Positions 18,235 to 29,897 of a stretch of 64,000 nt of DNA are shown here, piece after piece (position 1 is the stretch's first letter; the number at the start of each line of letters is the position of its first letter). A program made the translations under genes and the position numbers. Location: positions 1-64,000 of the forward strand of contig JAIXMG010000046.1 in assembly GCA_025201345.1 (NCBI GenBank). Reading direction: 5' to 3'. The notes beneath the pieces are model-generated. The model searched no databases. It was given only the letters and a program-made list of their open reading frames with translations, and had not been told where the DNA came from. Source of the stretch: Thamnidium elegans (lineage: Eukaryota > Mucoromycota > Mucoromycetes > Mucorales > Mucoraceae).

Positions 18235-21200
18235 ATGTATCATACATCAAACTATTTAAATCGTTTTGAAATCGAAGAAAGAATAGAAGAAAAATTACCA
18301 TACAAATTACAAGAGAAATATAGAAAAATAAGAGTTACTTCAAAAGCTGAAGTGACTGAAGAACATCGTTTAACACAGACAAAGAAACGAATTGAACATT
18401 GGGAACAATTAAGTGATAAACTTTTGAATAATATTTTACAGCAATTACTAGAAAATACCTCTGATAACAACAAAGAAATCGAATCATTAACAAATTATTT
18501 TGATAACAACACAGAAATTGAACAGCAACTTACACCAAATCACAGCATGACAGAAAACAACAACATCGCCAATGACATTGCATCTGCTATGACTGCAGCT
18601 ATGACGATGTTATTAGACAAACAAAAATCCAATGATAACAATGACTTTATAAAGAAACCAAAAGTATATAATGGTGAACGTGATCCACAGATTATTGATT
18701 TATGGATAAGTAGTATTGAAGATTATGGTACTTTTAAAGGATATGACAATGAGAAAATGTATACATTAGGAAAGACGTTATTAGATCAAGATGCTAGAAC
18801 GTGGTTATACATTGTAGAACAAGACCAATCTGGCCCTTTAAATGATTGGAGTAAATTAAAAAGACTACTGGTACAAACATTTAAACCAGCAAATTCAACT
18901 ATCCTTTTGCGTGACAAGCTGCACCAATTACAACAAACAGGCAGTATTTCTGAATATATTCGGGAATTTTTACAAATCAAACTAAGTATCAAAAATATAA
19001 GTAATGATGAAGCTGTATCACAATTTACCAGAGGATTGAAAGACTCTGAGCTAAGAATAAAAATACACAGGTTATATCGTGGTGATATATGTCCTCCAAT
19101 GAATGAAGCAATTAGTGAAGCTTATCTTCATGAATCATCAAATACTATGGCATCTCATCATATTATAAATCATACAAACCGAAGTAATACGGCAATAGAC
19201 GATCCTATGGACCTTTCTGTACTTGTACAGCAATTGTATGCTATTGTCTCTCCAAATACCTATAGCAATAATGGTTATCGCGGTAAATATCGTGGTAGTG
19301 GATATCAAGGCAATAATCATCGTGGTGGTGGATCGTATCGTGGTAGTAGTTCTTCTCGTGGTGGTGGCTCCTCTCGTGGTGGAAGCTTCCGTAGTGATTC
19401 CCGTGGTGGTTTTCGTGGTGGCTTTCGTGACTCTTCTCGTGGTAGTTTTAGAAGCGATTCTACTGGAAATAACAAACAGTGCTATGCTTGCAAAGGGTAT
19501 GGTCATATCCGAAACCAATGCCCAAATTACCTGAAGCAAGAAAAACTATATTTTATAGAAGATAAAAGTAATGCTGATGATTATACTCACCATGAAGAAT
19601 ATGTTGATAAAGAAATAATAGATAACTCAAACAACAATAAAAATGATAATATTTATGATCATTATTCTGATAAGTCTCCATTTTTATTATATAGTGTTTT
19701 GCCTTCATCCTCTTCTTTTGTTCAGCCACTTACTATTACTAAGGATATATTACAAGATGATATCGATTTTATTTTAAATGCCTCCATTACACAACATAAA
19801 TTGCCGTTATACCACATTACTATAAATGAAAATGGAACTAAATACAGCGTATTAATTGACTCTGGAGCTTCAGCTAATTATATTCATTCGAGATTGATAC
19901 ATTATATTTCAGACATTACACAAATACAAAAACAATCAGTAGAAACAGCTAATGGGCAAAGAAGTGAGATTACAAAAAAGGCACGATTTAATATTACAAT
20001 GGACAAATATCATGATGAAGTAGAAGCATATGTTTTTGACACAAAATTTGATATAATCCTGGGTAGATCATGGTTAGCACAAGTACAACCTATACCAGAT
20101 TGGTTCACTGGAGAATGGAAAATACCTGTACGTAGACACTCAACTGATTACGCTTTAATCCGACCTATTATTATCAAAACGATCCCAATCGAAGAAAGTG
20201 TGGATGTTGAAGATGAAATAAACAATATGGAATTTTTATTATCTGCAAAACAATTAGAAAATTTATTAAAGAAAAAGAAAATTGAAGAATGTTATTTTAT
20301 AGATTTAAAATTAATTTTAGAAACTAATAATTTAAATAGTATTGATAAAAATGAAATTGCTGTAAATCTGACTGAAAATGAAAAAATGAATCAACAATGG
20401 CGTGATGAATTTGAAAAAGAATATCCTGAAGTTTTTAAAGGTACCATTGATCACTTACCACCTATCCGTAACACAACACAAGATATGATATTACTTAAAC
20501 CTGATCATATTCCGATATCAATTGCACCATACAAAATGAGTCCTATTGAATTGAAAGAACTTAGACGACAATTAGATGAATTATTAAAACAAGGATTAAT
20601 TGAACCCACAGCATCACCTTATGGATCTCCTGTTCTGTTCGTTAAGCAAAAAGATGGTAATTCGTTCAAATTAAGGATGGTTTGTGATTATAGAGCTGTC
20701 AATAAAGCAACAATCTCTCAAGGTATTCCAGTTCCTCGTATTGATGAATGCTTAGAGCAATTGCATGGAGCAAATTTCTATAGTTCTTTAGATCTAAAAA
20801 GCGGATTTCATCAACAACGACTAACTGATTCTGATTTTGAAAAGACTACAATTAACACTAGATACGGTCAGTACAAGTGGCGGGTCATTCCTTTTGGACT
20901 AAAAAACAGTGGTAGACAGTTTATGAATATGGTCAATAATGAATTACGTGATCTCATTGATAAAATATGTATTGTATATATTGACGATATTCTAATATTT
21001 ACGAAAGGTAATGATGTTGAATTGCATAAAAAACATGTGCATATGGTATTACAAAAACTGGAAAAAGCACAATTAATCGTCAATAAAAAGAAATGTATGT
21101 TCAATCAAAAAAGGCTAACATTTTTAGGTCATGATCTTATTGCGGGACAGGGTATTCTTCCATCTGAAAAGAAAATACTCGCTATTGCAAATTGGCCGCG

Positions 21201-21717
21201 TCCTATTAATGTTCAAGACGTTCGAAAAGAAAAAAATATACATCATGCTCCTATGAAACCACTTGAAGTTCCTCCCCCTTTCTCTAGATGGCATATTGAT
21301 TTTATTGGTATTTTACCTACTACTGATAACGGAAACAAATGGATTATCATGGCTGTTGACTATAATACTAATTGGCCTATTGCTCGTGCATTAAATGATG
21401 CTACTGCTCCTGAAATCGTAAAATTTTTATATGAAGAAATCGTAATGCGTTTTGGTTGCCCTGCTGAACTCGTCTCTGATCGTGGCGCTAATTTCATGTC
21501 CAAAATTTTAAAGCAGTATATGAAGAAAATCAAAGCAAACCATATTTTTACTAGTGCTTTTCATCCACGAACTAACTCAAAGTGCGAACGACTTAACCAA
21601 ACTTTCAAACACATGGTTACTAAATATGTTAAAGGTGACACCCATAGCTGGGACGAATTTATTGACACTGCTCTTTTTGCTTGTCGTGTAAGAAAACACG
21701 GGTACCATTTAAGATAG
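18235..21717 (+). pseudogene. Gag-Pol of gypsy4, internally deleted and cut at the 3' end
   Basis: One open frame of 1160 codons. Order: Gag capsid region (about residues 145-300), Gly/Arg/Ser-rich RGG-like segment, CCHC zinc knuckle CYACKGYGHIRNQC, protease (VLIDSGASANYI, later FDIILGRSWL), reverse transcriptase with YIDDILIF, then an abrupt join after NWPRPINVQDVR to integrase sequence starting before RWHIDFIG. Connection/thumb, RNase H and the integrase zinc domain, about 400 residues in gypsy3, are missing, but the frame is kept. The integrase core has D (HIDFIG), D (LVSDRGANF) and E (NSKCERLNQ). The frame ends where the T-right transposon begins at 21711. The closest relative in the window is gypsy3. 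Reverse transcription would need RNase H from elsewhere. Confidence 0.9.
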
Positions 21718-21895
21718 GGACTCTTGTTGATTGGTGGTGACTGGTTAATAGTAGAAACTTGAAATTTGGTGGAACGATAGAATGTAATTTTCCGCAACTT
21801 TTGGTATACTTTTTGTGACTGTCAAATTATTTCTGCATGAGATATGAGGCCAGACGTATCAGTTAAATAGGTTTAAATTCAAATCCGCCCCAGCC
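21711..21895 (+). repeat. Left TIR of T-right
   Basis: Imperfect inverse of about 26416-26600; strong identity in the first 34 bases and in the TTTTCCGCAACTTTTGG block. T-left has lost this end. Confidence 0.75.
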
Positions 21896-22475
21896 TATAA
21901 TTCAAAACGTTTCAGATTTTTACACAATATATTGATAAACGCTTGGCATATTCTCCAAGAGTTTCAAATTAAAATCTGTTATATTTCGCTCTCCGCAAGT
22001 GTTTACATTTTGACGGGCGCTGGGGACCGTGAAAAAATTATAAAATATAGTTTGTCGGCTAACTATGATAAAAATAGTTATATTTAATTTCGATAAAAAA
22101 TAAAAACTTAATTTTACATAATAAAACAAGTCATAAATCCCAAAAAACAATTTGAAAGTTTTGGATTAGTAAAATTTATTTTATTAATTTGATGTAAGTT
22201 TTGTAATAGTATTTATAGTGATTTAAATGTAATTGATTCAACTCTCAGTGGTTAATCAATTAAGTAAGTAGTTATGTCAAATAGAAGATAATGTTTTATT
22301 AGTTATAGAGTGGGGGTATTTATAGTTAAGCGATATAATAGTATTAGTAATAAAGAATAAATATATATATAATGTGTAGTGTGATAATCATAAGTATTTA
22401 TAATAAGTGCATCCGTTTAATATTCGGTAAAGGTTTTAGTAATGATATGCGATATTGAAGAGGTGATCATTATTC

Positions 22476-22745
22476 ATTATTGCTTAGCCTTTTTCCTTCT
22501 TACGTAATTCCTAACGGATGGCACAAACTTCCTTTTCTGGATCTTAGTCTTCTTGAGTCTGAGCTCGATATCAACTGGGATGTCCATAGGGTCTTCGGCT
22601 GTAGTCGTACCAGCCGGATTATTTCGGACCGAACTGTTGAGTTCCGGGGCATCCAAACCATCAGCGATTTTCAGGTTGACATTGAAAAGTATTCTATTAT
22701 GGCTCAGTTGGCGGAGCGTTGATTCTGTAAACCTCAGGTTGTTGG
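22476..22745 (-). pseudogene. Captured coding fragment in T-right
   Basis: Mirror of 16938-17207. It is antisense to the transposase, has a basic C-terminus and no start codon. See that entry for the reading. Confidence 0.4.
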
Positions 22746-22761
22746 TTCAATTCCTTGTTAC
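22690..22761 (+). ncRNA. tRNA-like sequence with Pol III A and B boxes (T-right)
   Basis: Mirror of 16922-16993: A box TGGCTCAGTTGG (22700-22711) and B box GGTTCAATTCC (22744-22754). Stems are poor, so this is probably a promoter relic and not a tRNA. Confidence 0.35.
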
Positions 22762-24038
22762 AACTTTTGCAAAAAATATTTTTTGTTTTTTTTTCGCTAA
22801 GATTTTGGTAAATGTTAATTTTTGTATCGCGTGTAACTTTTCGAGTTTTTATTTTTTCAAAATTCTAATTTCATATTTTTTTTTTTGGCAATTTTCTGCA
22901 TAAGTTTGATAAAACAGGTTAAACAAGTTAATAGTAGAAAAAAAAACTGTTTTGCCTTATATAAAAAAGATGACTTGTACTAGTAATATCAAATTTACTT
23001 AGTATTTGCTTTAAAAAGTAAAATAAATTTTAAAAAACTCCATTTTGATATTCTCAAACTAATAAAATAAAAATGCTAATAATTTCATTTTATTTTCTAG
23101 TTATTTCAACTTTATAGCATAGTTTTTGGCGGAGAAATTAAAGTTTTAGTTTTTTTTTAAAATTTTTAAATGTCAATTACTCCATTAGTTTCAAAGATAA
23201 TATTATTATTAAATATTCAAATAAAGGACAATAACTAGGTAAAAACATCATTACAATTTTAGCATGTATGGTAATAAATTCAATGATATAAATGCAATCG
23301 AAAATGTACCAATTTTTATCTTATTTTCATTATAACTTTTGAAAAAATAATTATATCTACGCAATTTTAATTTTAAAACACGCGTAATAAATTGCTTTAT
23401 TATATATACAGCTTTTAGCATGATCGTAAAAGCGAAAAAAGCGTTAATACCGTAATTATCAAAAATTTGGATAAAACATAGTCCGACATCGTGTTTCACT
23501 AATGATAGGTCAATTCCAAGGTTTATTTTTGAAAACTAGACTAAATTTCACCTAAAGTTATCACTAATACATTTTCTGTTTTAGTTTTATAGTCGAGAGT
23601 TAAAGCAGAAAATAAATCGACCAATTTCTTAATATTACTCTTTTTGCTGTAAAAAACACGCTATAGTGCGTATGTTTGGTATTAGACTTGTTTTTTATAT
23701 ATAGAATGCTATATATAAGTTTTAAACTGTCATACAGAACAGTTTTATTTTTATAGCTCCTCAAAATATCCATTTTTCAGATAGTTACAAGTATAAAAAA
23801 ATCCTCGCAGTTTAAATTAAAGCGTGACTGCTTTTAAATGATTTATTTAGGGGAGGGGAGGGGGCTAGATATTTTTTTCTTTTTTTTTTCTTCTTTCTCT
23901 AACTTTTTAACAAACATGTAAGTACAAACTAAAATAAAAAGGAAACATAATGCCATTGCCCCATTGCTAATGTTAACTTATACCTACTCATTAACTCTAC
24001 ATTAGTATATATAGTTCATCTTAAGCATCTTATTTTAA

Positions 24039-25741
24039 ATGTCTTCAACTATTTCTCGTTCTCGTGGCCGTGTTACTGGTCAAGTAGTCTCTACTTATCG
24101 TAGTCGTGTTTTAGATGGTGATGTCTTGGAGTTAGCTAGAATAATTACTCGTGAAAGAGGAGAACTCTGGACGTAAGTTACTTCTATTACTACCTACTTC
24201 TTCGAAGATAACTAATATCAAATATTCTTATTTCTAGTGTTCTCAAGGATGATTTTCAAGCGTTTGATAGGGATCCAGAAGCTCGCTGTGGTATTAATGG
24301 GTGTACTGGATATCCTTATTTATGGTGGCGTGAAGAGAGAGACCAATGGTATTGGAAATGCAGTGGTGTGTTGTCTTTAAGTGATGATGGCGTAGTTCTC
24401 GGCCATTCTACTACTTTGCGTCGAAGCATTACTAAAGGCTCCATTTTCTATCGTAAGAAAATGATCTTGCAATATATGGTATCTGCTATGTATCAATTTT
24501 TTCAAGGTGTCCGCATTGCTGATGTGCTTAGAAATCATAGTATCTGCGCTAATACGCTGTCTCAATTATTGTATGATTGTCAAGTTATGATGTTGTCGGA
24601 CTATGAGAGTCATAATCTCGGTGAGGACTATCTTCTTGGAAGTAACCCCCGGTGTCATCATATCCAGATCGACGAGTCGAAGCTCGGTAAGCGTAAGCAT
24701 GGTCGTGGTCGTCCCGTAGAAGGTATCTGGGTATTTGGAATGGTCGAGGCTCTTGTCCCTGAAAATCCTAACAGACGTACATATGAGTATACGGACGTGC
24801 TCACCGGTATTACTGAGACTCGCCACCATTTTGAAGCTGGTAATCGTATCTTCCTTACCGTTCCCAACCGTACTGCTGCCACTCTCTTGCCCATTATTTA
24901 CCAGTTCTGTAAGCCTCAGACAGTTATCCGCTCTGATGGTTGGCGTGCGTACCGTAACCTTCATCGTACTTCCCACGTAGATGATGGTCAGTTGGACTTT
25001 GACGGTGAGAATAATCAGCTTTTTTTCCGTGCGCACCAGGTTGTTAACCATAGCCGTGGATTTACTACTGTTGACCAAGTGACTAACAATCCCGAGGTAT
25101 CATTAACACCTGTTTCTGGCCACTTGCACACGAATATCATTGAGTGTCTCTGGAGGGATTTGAAGGTGTTCATCGGCCCTAGATACCGTAACGCTAAGGA
25201 TTGCCCTGGTAAGCTTTTAGAGTATCTCTGGCGTTATGCCAACCAAGGTGGCTTTATCAGCGGCATGAAGCGCTGTATTCGTGAGGTTGAGGTATTGCCT
25301 AGTAATGCTGGCAATGACGAAGGACCTGTATTTTTTACGGCTGGTCGAGATGGTGAGGGTCCTGAAGCACAAGCAAGAAGATTGAGAAGGGAAGAGCAGT
25401 TGTTTGATCAGTGGATTAACAGAAGGAGATCCCGAGACGAAGATGAAGAAGTTCTTTCTGATTCCGACGGAGATAATGACGATCCTCGTGATCAGGATTA
25501 TATTCCAGCATCTGTAAGGATCTCAAGGCCTCTCCCTTTTAGACAAACGTCTACTGAGGAAGACCCCCAGGAGGAAGAAGTAAGTGTACGTCGTTCTGGG
25601 CGTATTCCCACCACCCCTCGTCGTCGTGTAGGTAGGCCAGCAGGATCAACTGGTGGTACTAGAACAGCAGCAGGTCGCGGAAGACCATCTCGTGGCCGTG
25701 GCCGCCCTAGAGAAAGTATTACCCGTGGCAATCGTTCTTGA
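24039..25741 (+). CDS. IS1595/IS1016 (Merlin)-like DDE transposase, copy 2 (two exons)
   Basis: Exon 1 24039-24172, intron 24173-24237, exon 2 24238-25741; 545 residues, the same translation as copy 1 at 13942-15644, where the domains are described. The start ATG was chosen because exon 1 (MSSTISRSRGRVTGQ) joins in phase to the zinc-ribbon part (AC + T completing Thr45). Without this exon the reading would have to begin at a GTG inside the domain. This copy lies in a full-length element, so it is the better candidate for an active gene. TATATATAG about 30 bp upstream could be its promoter. Confidence 0.9.
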
Positions 25742-26415
25742 TTTACTTTCTCTTTACCTTTTTTTTTTAAATAAAACAATATAAAATACTATATCATTTT
25801 TGTGATCTATTGAACTTACAACTAGTTATACTTCTACTAAGTTTACCAGCTAGTAGAGTACCTTATTACAGCGGTCTTTACAGTACCGCGTGCTCAATAT
25901 ATGCTGTGATTTACGGTCTGCACGCTAACGCTGTACCATACTAGGTAACAGGGATTATTTGTCATTTAATTAATGAGTTTTTAAGCAAAATTAACTTTCA
26001 AACATACAAAAGTAGTCTAAAGACGTATCTCTTTCTAACTATATTACTCAAGTTTAGATACTATAACATTTTTCACAGTCATATTTCTATATTTGGTGTT
26101 TTCGGCTATTTACATGGTAAAGTTTATCTTTCACTGTCTATAGCTCCATCAATAACTCACGTAGAAAGATCATTTTTACGTCATTTTTACTTCTAAAGTA
26201 TGTACTCTTATATAAAGAAATATTACTGCGGAATTCAAAATTTTTGACAATGGTCATAATATACAATATCATTTAATACCCTAAAATAGGCGTATTTTGA
26301 AAGTTTGAAGCTATGTTACGCAAAATATAGCTTATGAAAACGTTTGAAATTTTAAGATAACATTTTTGAATATTATCTCTAACAACTCTATAAATTTGGG
26401 CTACTATTTATTAAA

Positions 26416-26600
26416 ATTGCGCCCGTGACTGAATTTAAACCTATTTAATTGATACTTATAACCCCGTATCTCACGCAATAATTATTCGACAGTTACAAAA
26501 AGTATACCAAAAGTTGCGGAAAATTACAATCTATCATTTCACCAAATTTCAAACCTCTACTATTATTCAGTCACCACCAATCAACAAGAGTCCCTATCTT
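26416..26600 (-). repeat. Right TIR of T-right
   Basis: Outer end CAAGAGTCCCTATCTT; counterpart of 21711-21895 and copied in T-left at 13083-13267. Confidence 0.8.
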
Positions 26601-26618
26601 AATTATTAGCCCACGACT

Positions 26619-26674
26619 CCATTTGTAACACTGTAAAGTTTTTAAACCTTTTTTCATAGTGTTACAAATGGAGT
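26619..26674. repeat. Short inverted repeat at the edge of LTR-X copy B
   Basis: CTCCATTTGTAACACT is followed after about 25 bp by its inverse AGTGTTACAAATGGAG. The second arm is the terminus of LTR-X copy B, so the first is an isolated piece of the same LTR end in opposite orientation. Confidence 0.6.
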
Positions 26675-26971
26675 ACTAGTTATTTGTAGAATGGGTAAAA
26701 TATAAGGTATAAAATAAAAAAAAGATTACTTTATAAGTTCAAAAGAAAGTGAGCACCAGGTTTATAGTTGTCCAACTAAAATGTGTTTTATATAAAGGAT
26801 ATAACACGTTAGAAATAAAATAAAAGAAAATAGTTTTACAGAGAATTATATAAATAAGAAAATAATATAATTCAAGGGATCTTTTGTAAAATAAGAGAAT
26901 GAAAATATCTAGAAAATAATGTTTAAGGTAAAAGTAAAATGATCTTTATTTAATATGTAATTTTTGTGGTA

Positions 26972-28561
26972 CAGTGGGTACATAAATTGACCCACAAAAC
27001 TTGTTTTTAGCGTATCTTTTGATTGAATAAAGCTAGATAGCTCAAATTTAAAAATATGTTACGTCTTCAAGTTCTAAATCAATTCCAGTAAGATGTTTAT
27101 GTTTAAATCGGAGATTCAATTAGAAATAGAAGATATGCGAAATTTTATTAAAAAAAGAGAAAACATAAAAAATTAATATGTTGTATATCCCCCTTTAGCA
27201 TTGATAACAGCTTCAATTCTTTTGTGATAGCCATTGTAGTACTTATCCATATCGTCCTTGGTAAATCTGTTCCATTCAAAATCAAATCTTCGCCATAATT
27301 CGTCAACATTTTTAGGCTTAAGCGAATAACCGTCTAGTCTTTTCTTTACATGATGCCAGAGGTGCTCAATCGGATTAAGATCTGGACTACATGGTGGCCA
27401 GTCTTTGATATACTTTATGCCCTGGCTATCCATCCAACTTTTGCTACTTTTTGAAGTGTGGCACTTAGCACCATCCTGTTGAAAAAGAACACCACTATGG
27501 GTTAAACCGTAGTATCCCAATGTATCAAAGTATGATGTCTGTAAAACATGTTGATAAAGGTCTGAATTCATAGTTTTTTCAAGTAAACAACATGCATAAC
27601 CAGGTCCAAATGCTGTCATACAACCCCATATCACTATAGATCCTCCACCACTCTGTTTTTTACCTCTAAAGTTGAACGGCCTAAGTTTCTCACCTTTCAG
27701 AACGTACGTATATTCCGCTCCATCTGATCCCCAGAGGTTTAACTTGGTTTCGTCTGAGAATACGACCTTCTTCCAATCTTCCACTGACCAATCACGATGT
27801 TCTTTCGCCCACTTATAACGTTTCTTCATATGCGTAATATCAATGGCGGCTGTTGAATACTTAAATCTACACCTAAAGCCTAACTCTCTAATGACTTTTC
27901 GGGTGGCATTATAGCTAATTGAGTAACCAACACTACACAAGTATTTATGGACATCACGAGCAGACTGTAAGGAACCGGATCGAAGTTTTAAACGTATCAA
28001 TGTTTTAGTAAATGGCTTCACAATGCTGGGTCTTCCGGTATGTTGTCGAATATAATTTGGAATAATGCCTGATCTCAATCTGTTTACATGAGACTTCGAA
28101 ACTCCAGTACGTTTCACAATGTTTATAGTAGGTTCACCTTTCAAAATCAGAGACTTGACATCATCACGTTTACTTTGGCTGAGTTTATAAGGCATAGTTA
28201 TTTTTAAAAGTGGTAAAATTTGGAGCGAAATAGTGAGTAGAAAATATTCGAAAAGTTCGAAGGTATTTATAGCATAAAATAGAGGAAGGTTTAAATATTA
28301 ATATACTATAAATATATTTTAGATACATCTACGTGCCGGCCGTAAATGATTTATTACTTAAATTACGCGGAAAATTAAAAAAATTCCGAATCACTTTATT
28401 TTCCTTACATCATGATTACGTCATAGAGAATAATTAAAAATTTATTCATAATAAAATTTAGACTCTTCTGATTTCTTTGATACTTAGCTTGAATAGCTAG
28501 TACCATTATTTGATGAGATAATTAGAAAACAAGTTTTGTGGGTCAATTTATGTACCCACTG
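26972..28561 (-). mobile_element. Complete Tc1/mariner-like element 2
   Basis: 1590 bp with 36-bp TIRs (CAGTGGGTACATAAATTGAC...). It is flanked by TA on both sides (26970-26971, 28562-28563). LTR-X copy A shows the empty site with one TA (GAATATAAATACCAC, about 5340-5354). The TIR is short, unlike the 213-bp TIR of element 1. Confidence 0.92.
27173..28195 (-). CDS. Tc1/mariner-like transposase with DD35E spacing
   Basis: An intact 340-residue transposase. N-terminal helix-turn-helix regions (about residues 8-45, 65-110) lead to the core: D148 (VVFSDET), D241 (LFQQDGAKCHTS) and E277 (NPIEHLW). There are 35 residues between the second and third catalytic positions, one more than in classical Tc1. 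WPPCSPDLNPIE is present. Start ATG at 28195 gives a normal family length. It is only distantly similar to the transposase at 3672-4703, so the two elements are separate invasions. Confidence 0.95.
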   Translation of the reverse strand: MPYKLSQSKRDDVKSLILKGEPTINIVKRTGVSKSHVNRLRSGIIPNYIRQHTGRPSIVKPFTKTLIRLKLRSGSLQSARDVHKYLCSVGYSISYNATRKVIRELGFRCRFKYSTAAIDITHMKKRYKWAKEHRDWSVEDWKKVVFSDETKLNLWGSDGAEYTYVLKGEKLRPFNFRGKKQSGGGSIVIWGCMTAFGPGYACCLLEKTMNSDLYQHVLQTSYFDTLGYYGLTHSGVLFQQDGAKCHTSKSSKSWMDSQGIKYIKDWPPCSPDLNPIEHLWHHVKKRLDGYSLKPKNVDELWRRFDFEWNRFTKDDMDKYYNGYHKRIEAVINAKGGYTTY

Positions 28562-29650
28562 TATTTATATTCAAAGATGTCAATTTGGATATTCTTTGAT
28601 TCTTGTTAGATAATTTGATATCTGGAATAAGTTTGTTCCTTTTGATTCTCTGATAAAGATAAGGGATAAACTATTCTAATTATCGGAATAACTAAGTTTG
28701 ATGTTTTTATAATCAGGAAGTATTAAAGGTATTATAAAGTAAAATATATATCTGGATTTAAATGAAGGATAATCCTTAAGCAAATGTGTATCAAATGTAA
28801 TGGATAAAAGATATATAAAGTAACATATCGGAAAAAAAAAAAAAGGAAGTGTAACATAAATCTGAGGTTTGGAAGTAATAAGCTGAAAGTAAAAAGGTAA
28901 TTTTCGGACTGAAAATGGATATGGTAAAATAATGATACAATGTGGTTCCGTTGTGATAGATAATTTATAAGTTCTTTTAAAAGAGGAGATAGCCAGAGAG
29001 TCTTCTAGTATATCCAGTTTTAAATAGTGAGCACCACGTCGTTTTTATATAAATATATATTATAAATATAAGGAGACGAATCCAAAGAGAGAGAAAATAT
29101 AGTAAAGAAAAAAATATAATTGATAAAATAAAATATAAAAGTACAATGAAATATAGTATTAATATACTTGTTTTCAAGGGAATCAAAGGGAAAATAAAGT
29201 TATAAACGTTATTATAAAGAAAAAAAAATAATAGTATACTTGGTAAAATACTTCAAGTTATAGTCAGTGAATTTATGTTATAATATGATTGATTTTTATT
29301 TAAAGTAATTTTTTGGGGTTTTTATATCTGATTATATGTAATGGGATCGGTTATTCTTACCCATGATTTCTCGGAAAGAGAAATAGATGATACTAAGATT
29401 TTAATTCTATAATTTGTTTTGATAAAAAGAGTAAAGTATAATAAAAAAAATACTAAAGTTTTAGAAGAAGATAATTTAGTTTATCTGAAAGTAAAAAGTC
29501 GGAAGTGTTGTAAAAGAATTATTAAAAAGTCAGAATTTGTCAGATTGTAACAATAAGTAAGAAATAAAAACTTGTTCAGGGAAATGTGATAATAAAAAGA
29601 AATAGGAAAAAATAGATATTTATGTAGTGAAGATTTAACGGTTCGTAACA

Positions 29651-29814
29651 GTATAATAACAATAACGTGGTGCTCACTCAAGTATAATTTATTCTTTAAA
29701 TATACTTCTCTATCTTATTTCCCTCAAAAGAAATAAAACTACTATTAAACCGAACGTAACATCCTAATAAATCTAATCAGACTTTGACAACCCACAACAT
29801 AAAAATAGTAAAAA
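29651..29814. other. Spacer between LTR-X copy B and tRNA-Gln
   Basis: Contains ACGTGGTGCTCACTC (about 29665-29679), similar to the X primer-binding region, and T-run terminator sequence for the tRNA (AAAAA at 29810-29814 on this strand). Confidence 0.4.
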
Positions 29815-29885
29815 GGTCTCACCGAGAATCGAACTCGGATCACCGGATTCAAAGACCGATATGATAACCATTACACTATGAAACC
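29815..29885 (-). tRNA. tRNA-Gln(UUG)
   Basis: 71 nt on the minus strand. Acceptor GGTTTCA pairs with TGAGACC (one G-T pair), T stem CCGAG/CTCGG encloses TTCGATT, anticodon loop CTTTGAA gives UUG. The innermost anticodon-stem pair is a T-T mismatch. The D arm and A box (TAGTGTAATGG) are of tRNA-Gln type. No intron. A T5 terminator follows. Gypsy3 begins 12 bp upstream of its 5' end. Confidence 0.92.
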
Positions 29886-29897
29886 TTCATATTTTTG

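Larger units (their letters stand above)
21711..26600 (+). mobile_element. T-right: complete IS1595/Merlin-like DNA transposon, 4.9 kb
   Basis: Both ends carry AAGATAGGGACTCTTGTTG in inverted orientation, with recognisable similarity for about 185 bp (both contain TTTTCCGCAACTTTTGG). The transposase gene lies in the right half. No target duplication is visible: the left flank is the gypsy4 integrase, the right flank AATTATTAGCC. The lack of a duplication, and the 11 flanking bp shared with T-left, suggest that recombination has reshaped the ends. Most known Merlin elements are smaller; the extra length is the non-coding left half with the captured fragment. Confidence 0.85.
26660..29650 (-). 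mobile_element. LTR-X copy B, inverted, carrying a Tc1-like insertion
   Basis: TGTTACAAATGG...GGTTCGTAACA is the inverse of copy A. Without the Tc1-like element about 1.4 kb remains, which probably reflects the full LTR length. It keeps the pre-insertion sites for the Tc1-like element (near 28857) and gypsy2 (near 26890) found in copy A. It includes AT-rich DNA and a GTGAGCACCACG motif near 29028. There is no obvious target duplication, primer-binding site or coding region beside it. Confidence 0.72.

Noticed and set aside
19138..19539. Thr-rich ORF antisense to the gypsy4 Gag
   Set aside because: Mirror of the Gly/Arg/Ser-rich coding repeat of gag; no independent evidence.
13083..26600. The two T copies read as one huge composite transposon of 13.5 kb with inverted ends
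   Set aside because: A complete pair of TIRs is already present in T-right alone (21711 and 26600). T-left has one TIR and is truncated, and unrelated elements and a tRNA lie between them.
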